From: Truepera sp.
GTDB lineage: Bacteria; Deinococcota; Deinococci; Deinococcales; Trueperaceae
Assembly: GCA_032027045.1 (NCBI GenBank)
Contig: JAVSMU010000001.1
Coordinates: 1,323,579-1,387,578, forward strand
Direction of reading: 5' to 3'
Length of the DNA stretch: 64,000 nucleotides
Position 1 is the first letter of the stretch, and the number at the start of each line of letters is the position of its first letter. Position numbers and translations under genes: made by a program. Positions 56,037 to 64,000 of the stretch are shown here, one piece after another. Under the pieces are notes generated by a model that was not told the DNA's origin, did no database searches, and saw only the letters and a program-made list of their open reading frames with translations.

Positions 56037-56053
56037 TAGACTCCTGGGCGATG
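56037..56053 (+). promoter_or_regulatory. Leaderless promoter of hisS
   Basis: TAGACT (56037-56042) ends 8 nt before the ATG at 56051. No ribosome binding site is present. Confidence 0.55.
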
Positions 56054-57325
56054 AAGCTCCAAGCCGTGAAAGGCACGCAAGACATCCTCCCGCGCGACCA
56101 GGCCGCCTGGCACGCCATCACCGCCGCCGCCGAGCAGGTCCTGGGCGGCGCCGGCGCCGGCAAGATCACCCCACCGATATTCGAGTTCACCGAGGTGTTC
56201 GAGAAGTCCGTCGGTGAGTCGGCGGACCTCATGGTCCAGAAGGAGATGTACACCTTCGAGGACCGTGGCGGGCGCAGCCTGACGCTGAGGCCCGAGTTCA
56301 CCGCCGGACTCATGCGTTCTTTCATCGAACACGGCATGCACACGCTCCCCCAGCCCGTGAAGCTCTGGGCCGAGGGTCCCCTGTTCCGCGCCGAGAACGT
56401 GCAGCGCGGCCGCTACAGGCAGTTCCATCAGGTGGACTACGAGTTGGTGGGCAGCGACTCAGCGCTCGCCGACGCCGAGGCCATCGAACTCCTCTACCGG
56501 ACCCTGCAGGCGTGCGGCCTCACGCGCCACCGGATCCGCCTCGGCTCCGTGGGTGACCCGGACGACCGCGCCGCCTACAACGCCTACCTTCGCGAGGAGC
56601 TGGCGCCCCACGCCGAGCGACTCTCGCCCGTCAGCCAAGAACGGCTGCGCCTCAACCCGCTACGTGTCCTCGACAGCAAGGACCAGGGCGACCAGGCGCT
56701 GATCGCTGACCTCCAGCGACCGCTCGAGCGCCTTGGCCCCGCCGCGCGTGGGCACCTGGCGGAGGTGGAGCACTACTTGCGCAGCTGGGACGTACCGTTC
56801 GACCTCGACCCGGCCATCGTCCGCGGCCTCGACTACTACCGCCGCACCGCCTTCGAAGTGCATTACGAGGGCATCGGGGCGCAATCCGCGCTGGGAGGCG
56901 GCGGCCGCTACGACGGCCTGATAGAACTGCTGGGCGGCCCGCCGATACCCGCCACGGGCTGGGCGTTCGGGGTGGAACGCGTGCTCGACGCGCTCGCGCA
57001 GGAAGAAGCGGCGCAGGCGGAAACTCCTGAGCGGCCCGCGCTGTTCGTGATCCCCCTCGACGACGAGGCCGTCGGCGAGGGAGCCGACCTGGCGACCCGC
57101 CTGCGGCGCGAGGCGCTCCGGGTCGAGTTCGCCTACCAACGGCGCAACCCGGGCAAGGGCCTGCGTGACGCCGACCGCAGCGGGGCCCGGTTCGCCGCCC
57201 TGCGCGGCGCCGAAGAACGCACCCGCGGCACTTGGCAACTCAAGGACCTGGCCAGCGGCGAGCAGTCGGAAGTCGCCGACGAGGCGCTGCGCGCCGCCCT
57301 GACCGAACGCCTCGAGAACCTCTGA
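56051..57325 (+). CDS. hisS: Histidyl-tRNA synthetase
   Basis: The 424-residue class II synthetase has AVKGTQDILPRDQAAWHAI, motif 2 LFRAENVQRGRYRQFHQVD and the histidine-binding loop IVRGLDYYRRTAFEV. It also has motif 3 GGGRYDGLIELLGG and GWAFGVERVL. A C-terminal anticodon-binding domain occupies about residues 330-424. Start fixed by homology and the leaderless promoter. Confidence 0.96.
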   Translation: MKLQAVKGTQDILPRDQAAWHAITAAAEQVLGGAGAGKITPPIFEFTEVFEKSVGESADLMVQKEMYTFEDRGGRSLTLRPEFTAGLMRSFIEHGMHTLPQPVKLWAEGPLFRAENVQRGRYRQFHQVDYELVGSDSALADAEAIELLYRTLQACGLTRHRIRLGSVGDPDDRAAYNAYLREELAPHAERLSPVSQERLRLNPLRVLDSKDQGDQALIADLQRPLERLGPAARGHLAEVEHYLRSWDVPFDLDPAIVRGLDYYRRTAFEVHYEGIGAQSALGGGGRYDGLIELLGGPPIPATGWAFGVERVLDALAQEEAAQAETPERPALFVIPLDDEAVGEGADLATRLRREALRVEFAYQRRNPGKGLRDADRSGARFAALRGAEERTRGTWQLKDLASGEQSEVADEALRAALTERLENL

Positions 57326-57338
57326 AAGGCACCCGAGC

Positions 57339-59107
<1,769 letters not shown>

Positions 59108-59111
<4 letters not shown>

Positions 59112-59932
59112 TACCGCTCGTCGTCCTCGACCTCGACGGCACCATCATCGGCTCCAGCGGCCTCGTGCAGGAGTGCATCTGGGAAGCCGCTGAACGAGCC
59201 CGGGAAGCGGGCGTGAAGATCGCGGTGTGCACGGGCCGCCCGGGGTTCGGGGTGGCGCTGCGGGTGGCCCAGCGCCTGGGGCCCGACAACCCGCACGTGT
59301 TCCAAAGCGGCGCCTACCTCGGTTACCCGGACGGCCGCACCATCAAGGCCGTGGCGCTCAAGGGCGGCGACCTCAGCCGCATAATCGAGCTGTCGCGGCA
59401 GCGCGGCGCCATCCTCGAGCTCTACACCCCGAATTGCCTGTACGTCGAACGCAGCACCGACTTGAGCGAGCAGCACGCCAACATGATCGGCGTGACCGCC
59501 ATCGTGAGCGACCTCGAGGAGGTGGCGGCCACCGAGCCCGTCGTGCGCGCGCAGTGGGTGCTGCCGAAGGGAGCGTCCGAGGCGATCGCCGAGCTTGCAC
59601 CAGCGGGCGTCAACCTCTCGCACGCGGGCAGCCCGGCGCTCCCCGGCATCTCCTTCATCTCGATAACCGGCGCCGGAGTGTCCAAGGCCAGCGCCGTCAA
59701 GCAGCTCGCCGAACAGTTGCGGCTCCCGCTCGCGAACGTCATGGCCGTGGGCGACAGCCACGGCGACCTTCCTATGCTCGAGGTCGTCGGCCACCCCCGA
59801 GTCGTCGCCAACGCCTCGCCCGAACTCCTGGAGCGGTTCCCTTCGGTAGGTGACGTCGAGGAGTGCGGCGTGGTGGAGGCGCTCGAAGAGGCCAGCGGTG
59901 CTCGCGGGGGCTTGTTACACTCCCTCGCATGA
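59108..59932 (+). CDS. HAD-family (Cof-like) phosphatase
   Basis: The 274-residue protein has HAD motif [11 protein letters not shown], motif II VCTGRP, motif III lysine near [13 protein letters not shown] and motif [18 protein letters not shown]2-type cap lies between, as in Cof/YbiV sugar-phosphate phosphatases. The substrate is unknown. Its last codons contain the asnS promoter and start. Confidence 0.88.
59916..59931 (+). promoter_or_regulatory. Leaderless promoter of asnS inside the HAD gene
   Basis: TACACT (59916-59921) ends 7 nt before the asnS ATG at 59929, entirely within the last codons of the HAD-phosphatase gene. Confidence 0.6.
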
Positions 59933-61227
59933 AGATCGTCACCATCGATTCGTTGCCGCAGCACATCGGCGAACACGTGCAGCTCCACGGTTGGCTGACC
60001 GGCATCCGGTCGAGCGGCAAGATTGCCTTCTTGCAGTTGCGTGACGGCAGCGGTTTCGTGCAGGGCGTACTGGCCAAGAACGACGTAGACGAGCAGACGT
60101 TCGAGCTCGCGCGCTCGCTGGCGCAGGAGTCCTCGGTCTCCGTCGTGGGCGAGGTGCGCGCCGACGCGCGGGCGCAGGGCGGCGTGGAACTCGGGCTCTC
60201 CGAGGTCAGGCTCATCGGCGCCAGCGGCGACTACCCCATCACGCCGAAGGAACACGGCGTCGACTTCCTGTCGGAGCACCGTCACCTCTACTTGCGCCAC
60301 AAGGTCCCCTGGGCCATCCTTCGGATCCGCGACGAGGTCGAGCGGGCTGTCCACGACTTCTTCAGCCAACGCGGCTTCACACGCTTCGACGCACCGTTCT
60401 TCATGCCCACCGCCGTCGAGGGGACCACGAGCCTCTTCGAGATCTCGCTGTTCGACGAGGACAGCGCCTACCTCTCGCAGTCGGGTCAGCTCTACGCCGA
60501 GGCCGGCGCCATGGCGCTGGGCAAGGTCTACACCTTCGGGCCAACGTTCCGGGCCGAGAAGAGCAAGACGCGCCGGCACCTCCTCGAGTTCTGGATGATC
60601 GAGCCGGAAGTGGCGTTCTTGGATCACGAGGGGAACATGCAGCTCCAGGAGGACATGGTGGCTTACCTCGTGGGCCGCGTGATCGAGAAGCGCCGCCCCG
60701 AGCTCGAGCTGCTGGGCCGCGACGTCAGCCTGCTGGAAGCGAGCGCCCAGGGCGGGTTCCCCCGCATCAGCTACGACGAAGCCCTCGCATTCCTCGCCAC
60801 CAAGGGGGAGAACCTGGAGTTCGGCGACGACCTGGGTGCGGCCCACGAGACGCTCCTAGGCGAACACTACGACCGTCCGGTCTTCGTCGAGCTGTGGCCG
60901 ACCGCCGCCAAGGCCTTCTACATGGAGCCCGTGCCGGGCGACCCCACCCGCGTGCTCGCTGCCGACCTGATCTGCCCCGAGGGCTACGGGGAGCTCATCG
61001 GCGGCTCGCAGCGCATCCACGACCTCGGGCTGCTCGAGCGGCGCATCGCGGAGCACGGTCTCCCCACCGAGGCGTTCGCGTGGTACCTCGACCTGCGGCG
61101 CTTCGGCAGCGTGCCGCACTCGGGCTACGGCATGGGCCTGGAGAGGTTCCTTGCGTGGTTGACCGGGGCCCACCACCTGCGTGAGGTCATCCCCTTCCCG
61201 CGGATGCTCACCCGCATGTACCCCTGA
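59929..61227 (+). CDS. asnS: Asparaginyl-tRNA synthetase
   Basis: The 432-residue class IIb synthetase has an OB-fold ([20 protein letters not shown]) and [20 protein letters not shown]. Motif 2 is [20 protein letters not shown] and motif 3 [18 protein letters not shown]. These match AsnRS. It overlaps the HAD gene by 4 nt. Its presence means Asn-tRNA can be made directly. Confidence 0.95.
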   Translation: MKIVTIDSLPQHIGEHVQLHGWLTGIRSSGKIAFLQLRDGSGFVQGVLAKNDVDEQTFELARSLAQESSVSVVGEVRADARAQGGVELGLSEVRLIGASGDYPITPKEHGVDFLSEHRHLYLRHKVPWAILRIRDEVERAVHDFFSQRGFTRFDAPFFMPTAVEGTTSLFEISLFDEDSAYLSQSGQLYAEAGAMALGKVYTFGPTFRAEKSKTRRHLLEFWMIEPEVAFLDHEGNMQLQEDMVAYLVGRVIEKRRPELELLGRDVSLLEASAQGGFPRISYDEALAFLATKGENLEFGDDLGAAHETLLGEHYDRPVFVELWPTAAKAFYMEPVPGDPTRVLAADLICPEGYGELIGGSQRIHDLGLLERRIAEHGLPTEAFAWYLDLRRFGSVPHSGYGMGLERFLAWLTGAHHLREVIPFPRMLTRMYP

Positions 61228-61228
61228 G

Positions 61229-61314
61229 GGTCGGGCCTACAGGCAGGAAGGCACGGCTGCCGATCGGCGTTGCCGCCAACACGGTCGGTCGGGCCTACAG
61301 GCTGGAGGGCACGG
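61229..61314. repeat. 58-bp-period duplication covering the 3' end of the GerMN gene
   Basis: A 28-bp sequence containing GGTCGGGCCTACAGGC and GGCACGGC occurs at 61229-61256 and 61287-61314 with two mismatches. The second copy contains the real stop codon of the GerMN gene; the first would encode nearly the same last residues and stop. It looks like a tandem duplication of a gene end. Confidence 0.7.
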
Positions 61315-61870
61315 CCACGTGTTCTAGCAGCGTGCTGGCGGGGAGTCCGTTGCGCAAGAACCTCACGGCCGCCACCCCGTTGGCCTCTGCCGTAGCGGTC
61401 AGCGAGCGCAAGATGGCGAGTTCCTGGGCCACGCTCACGCCGATCGGCGTCACCACCTCCATGTCGACCACGGCCACCTTCCGCCGGTCGAACGTCTCGA
61501 CGAACACTCGGGGCGCCGGCAGTTCGGCCGGCCACACGCCCAGTTGGACGAGCGAGTCGCGCAACGCGGCCATGACCGCGGCTAGGCGCTGCGAGGCTCC
61601 CGCCGGTAGCTGCAGGCGCACGTTACTCGTCCGCTCGAGGCCCGCGGCGTCGACCAGCACCAGCCTCACTTCCTGAGGCGTCAACTGCTCCTGCGCGCGC
61701 GTGACGTCGATATTGGGCGGCGGCGTGGAGGACCGCCGTTGCCGAGGGCCCACGAGTCCTGTGGCGGCGATCAACAGCAGGGCAGCCACCAGCACCTGGG
61801 GGGTGGCGGCAGCCCTCAGAAGCCGGGTCCAGGGCGCCGGCTCCGGCTTCTCGTTGCTCGGTGAGGTCAC
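61295..61870 (-). CDS. GerMN-domain membrane-anchored protein
   Basis: A 191-residue protein with one N-terminal membrane helix (about 24-42) and a GerMN-like domain (RLVLVDAAGLERTSNVRLQL, then VFVETFDRRKVAVVDM and QELAILRSLTATAEANGVAA). GerMN proteins occur in spore formers and, as here, in non-sporulating bacteria next to cell-wall amidases. GTG start overlaps the amidase stop (GTGA). Confidence 0.8.
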   Translation of the reverse strand: MTSPSNEKPEPAPWTRLLRAAATPQVLVAALLLIAATGLVGPRQRRSSTPPPNIDVTRAQEQLTPQEVRLVLVDAAGLERTSNVRLQLPAGASQRLAAVMAALRDSLVQLGVWPAELPAPRVFVETFDRRKVAVVDMEVVTPIGVSVAQELAILRSLTATAEANGVAAVRFLRNGLPASTLLEHVAVPSSL

Positions 61871-63243
61871 CTCGGAAGGCCGATGCTGCCGTCTCGAACG
61901 AGTTGCTCCAAGGCGTCCGCGAAGCGCTCCGGCAGCCCTTCGGAGGCGAGGTCGGCGGCGGCGAACTCGAAGAGCACGCCACGACCGGCCGCGCCGCCCA
62001 AGACCTGCAGGGGCGCGCTGGTGATGCTCTCCGCCCTGTAACCACCCACGGCGAAGAGGCGCTCGGAGATGGCCTCGGCCACGCGCCTGCCGATGTCGAG
62101 GTCGGGCACCAGGCCGAGGAGGATCTTCCGCCTGATGGCGTCCGTCTCGTCCTGTCGGGCGGCCTGCGCGGCGTTCTCGCGCACGGCCATCTCCAACGAC
62201 GTGACGTTGTTGGCGTCGCCCAGGTAGTAAACCCGGAACTCGCCCAGGTCGAGCGCGGCGGAATGGATGCTGATGAACAGATCGGCGCCGATCCCGGCGC
62301 GAGAGCGCTCCGGTACGTCGACCGGGGCGTCGGCCTGGCGCGTGAGCTGCACTTGCATGCCACGCCCCTCGAGGGCGGCCGCGAGTCGTTTCGCGAAGGC
62401 GAGCGTGAGGGTCGATTCGCTGCCGAGGCCGGCGCTGACCACCCCCAGGTCGTCGCCGCCATGCCCCGGGTCCAGGACGACCGAGACCCGTCTCGTCGCC
62501 GGGGCCTCACCGGCCTCGTCGAAGGACAGGTTCAGGCGGAAGCCTCGACCGTCCGGCACCGCGTACACGAGGTAGTTGGTGCCGGGTTCCAGCTGCACGC
62601 GCACCTCGGTGGCGCCGTTCTGCGAGGTGGCGGTGGCGAGCTTGAACGCCTTGCCCTCCAGCGGGTCCAGGCGTGCCTCGACGTCGGTGCGGTCCAAGTA
62701 GACGAAGAGCGTGGACAGGGGTTCGTTGTAGAAGGTGGTGTAGCGCACGGGGGCGCTGAGGCTAAGCTCGATCCGCTCCGTGCCGCTGTCTTGTAACCGC
62801 ATCGCCGACAGGCGCCCGCGCGGTTGCACCACCATCACGGTGTCCTCGGAACTCAAGTAGGTGACGCTGGCGCCCAGCGCCTCGGCCACCGGCTTGACGG
62901 GCAGGAAGATCTCGCCCCCGACGCTCACGGCCGGTCCGCCGGGCACGTCGCGGCCGTCGAGCCACACTGCCGGCGTCGGCGCGGCGCCGGCCTCTTCGAC
63001 CAAGGTCAGCTGAAGCACCCGCCCGCCGGCCTGGAGGGTGACGAGGCCCCTACCGGCGTCGCCGGTCAGGTCCGCCCCTAAGGCCCGCGCAAGGGCGCTG
63101 CCGGGGGCGTAGCTCGTGCCTGACACAAGTGAGGTGGTGTTCCCGGCGATCTCGCGGCCATTCACCAGCAGGCGCGGCTCGGCGCCGGCCACGGCGGCCA
63201 GGAGGGCGAGAAGGACCAGGAGCAGGGTGCGGGCGGGCCTCAT
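61867..63243 (-). CDS. N-acetylmuramoyl-L-alanine amidase
   Basis: This 458-residue exported protein has a signal peptide (about 1-21), a copper-amine-oxidase-N-like domain and an AMIN-like domain (about 140-245). A C-terminal Amidase_3 domain follows, with zinc ligands in VVLDPGHGGDD (H), LGSESTLTLAFAKRL (E) and DLFISIHSAAL (H). The catalytic Glu is in RGVLFEFAAADL. It cleaves the peptide from glycan in peptidoglycan, probably during division. The start overlaps the smpB stop. Confidence 0.9.
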   Translation of the reverse strand: MRPARTLLLVLLALLAAVAGAEPRLLVNGREIAGNTTSLVSGTSYAPGSALARALGADLTGDAGRGLVTLQAGGRVLQLTLVEEAGAAPTPAVWLDGRDVPGGPAVSVGGEIFLPVKPVAEALGASVTYLSSEDTVMVVQPRGRLSAMRLQDSGTERIELSLSAPVRYTTFYNEPLSTLFVYLDRTDVEARLDPLEGKAFKLATATSQNGATEVRVQLEPGTNYLVYAVPDGRGFRLNLSFDEAGEAPATRRVSVVLDPGHGGDDLGVVSAGLGSESTLTLAFAKRLAAALEGRGMQVQLTRQADAPVDVPERSRAGIGADLFISIHSAALDLGEFRVYYLGDANNVTSLEMAVRENAAQAARQDETDAIRRKILLGLVPDLDIGRRVAEAISERLFAVGGYRAESITSAPLQVLGGAAGRGVLFEFAAADLASEGLPERFADALEQLVRDGSIGLPR

Positions 63244-63683
63244 TTGCGGCCCCCGCGGGCGAGTTCGCGTTCCATCTCGCGCTGGGCGTCCTTCTTGGCC
63301 GCGTCGCTGCGCTTGTCGTGGAGCTTCTTGCCGCGCGCCAGGGCCACCTCGAGCTTGGCCCAGCCGCCCTTGAAGTAGAGCTTGAGCGGCACGAGCGTCA
63401 GTCCGCGTCGCTCCAAGCCCTTGGCGATCTCGTCGATCTCGCGCGCGTTCAACAGGAGCCGCCGGGTTCGCGTGGGCTCGTGGTTGTTGTAGCTGGCCTC
63501 CTGGTAGACGGGGATCGTCATGCCCTCCACGAAGACCTGCCCGTTCATCACCTTCGCGTAGGCCTCGGCGATGGACCCCCCGCCCTGACGCAACGACTTG
63601 ACCTCGCTGCCCGTCAGTTCCAGGCCGGCCTCGAAGGTCTCGAGCAGTTCGTAGTCGTGGGTTGCGCGTCTGTTACGTAGCAT
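63240..63683 (-). CDS. smpB: SsrA-binding protein
   Basis: The 147-residue protein matches SmpB: NRRATHDYELLETFEAGLEL, GSEVKSLRQGGGSIAEAYAK and RRLLLNAREIDEIAKGLERRG. It also has VPLKLYFKGGWAKLEVALAR and a basic C-terminal tail. It delivers tmRNA to stalled ribosomes. The start is fixed by homology. Overlaps the amidase start. Confidence 0.97.
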   Translation of the reverse strand: MLRNRRATHDYELLETFEAGLELTGSEVKSLRQGGGSIAEAYAKVMNGQVFVEGMTIPVYQEASYNNHEPTRTRRLLLNAREIDEIAKGLERRGLTLVPLKLYFKGGWAKLEVALARGKKLHDKRSDAAKKDAQREMERELARGGRK

Positions 63684-63729
63684 GGTGATTACCGGGCGCC
63701 ATCTTATCCGCCCCGCGTGAGAGCGCAGT

Positions 63730-64000
63730 TCACTCGAGCAACGCGCCGACGTCGCGGGGGTCGACGTCCACGGCCAGCTTCGCGCCCGGGTATCGCTGAG
63801 GCACGAGGGCGAGGAGGTTCTCGAGCCGCACCTCGTCGGGCGCGCGCAACAGCAGTTGGAACAAGAACCGGCCCTTCAGCCGTTCCACCGGGGCGCTGGC
63901 CGGGCCGAGCACCTCCTCGGCACCGGCACCCCCCGTCAGGAGGGCGTCGGCCGCGTGTTGCGCCGCGGCCAGCGCCCCGCCGCGGTCACGGGCCGAGAAC
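63730..64000 (-). CDS. priA: Primosomal protein N' (PriA), C-terminal end only
   Basis: The last 90 residues visible read AAAQHAADALLTGG, then EEVLGPASAPVERLKGRFLF and KLAVDVDPRDVGALL. This is the PriA C-terminal domain pattern (VLGPxxAPxxRLRGRY and VDVDP). The gene continues beyond the right edge. The family restarts replication forks. Confidence 0.75.
   Translation of the reverse strand, partial: FSARDRGGALAAAQHAADALLTGGAGAEEVLGPASAPVERLKGRFLFQLLLRAPDEVRLENLLALVPQRYPGAKLAVDVDPRDVGALLE

Overview
The window is GC-rich, densely coded bacterial DNA that looks like Deinococcota, probably a Truepera-like lineage. The main evidence is a complete LysW-dependent lysine module (lysW-lysX-lysY-lysZ-lysJ-lysK, 47.8-53.0 kb), which in bacteria is characteristic of the Thermus/Deinococcus group. 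At least ten genes also have a TANNNT -10 box 6-9 nt before the start codon, the leaderless-mRNA layout known from Deinococcus. No rRNA, tRNA, IS element, prophage or CRISPR array was recognised.

Layout. 0-5.6 kb: an antitoxin start, a membrane-anchored serine beta-lactamase-like protein, an ABC-2 exporter behind a decayed GbsR-type regulator, and a VapBC module. 5.6-10.5 kb: an MFS transporter, a GH15 glucoamylase-like enzyme and a Kch-type K+ channel in one operon. 10.5-17.9 kb: a phosphonate-type importer (phnDCE, with an enlarged PhnE) and a ferric-iron-type importer (fbpABC-like). 18-25 kb: a CDF-like protein with a dolichol-kinase-like protein, a beta-propeller lipoprotein, thioredoxin, and a 1073-residue STAND/TPR/SARP regulator. 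25-29.7 kb: a peptide-type ABC importer (A, B, C, no ATPase) ending in a nitrilase-family hydrolase. 29.8-34.2 kb: a YihY protein, an orphan ActC/NrfD quinone-oxidoreductase subunit, and an ECF sigma factor with a secreted helical protein.

34.5-41.7 kb is an accessory zone: DUF805, an orphan RHH antitoxin, RES-Xre and HicAB modules, a repeat-rich secreted protein, and broken genes (RCC1 repeats, a phosphotransferase, a membrane-protein tail). 41.8-47.8 kb is metabolic: MmgE/PrpD with a ComA-like protein, methyltransferases, a fosmidomycin-resistance-type MFS, 3-hydroxybutyrate dehydrogenase and a cupin. 47.8-53.2 kb is the lysine operon with its promoter. 53.4-64 kb is housekeeping: MgtE, a YfbR-like nucleotidase, HisRS, AspRS, a HAD phosphatase, AsnRS, a GerMN protein, a cell-wall amidase, SmpB and the PriA tail.

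Best leads: a LysW without its zinc-ribbon cysteines, five consecutive GTGA gene overlaps in the lysine operon, the leaderless promoter set, an operator wrapped around a perfect TATAAT in front of RES-Xre, matched intergenic hairpins after two substrate-binding-protein genes, and an orphan ActC with a repeat-built N-terminus. No entirely new multi-gene system could be established from sequence alone.
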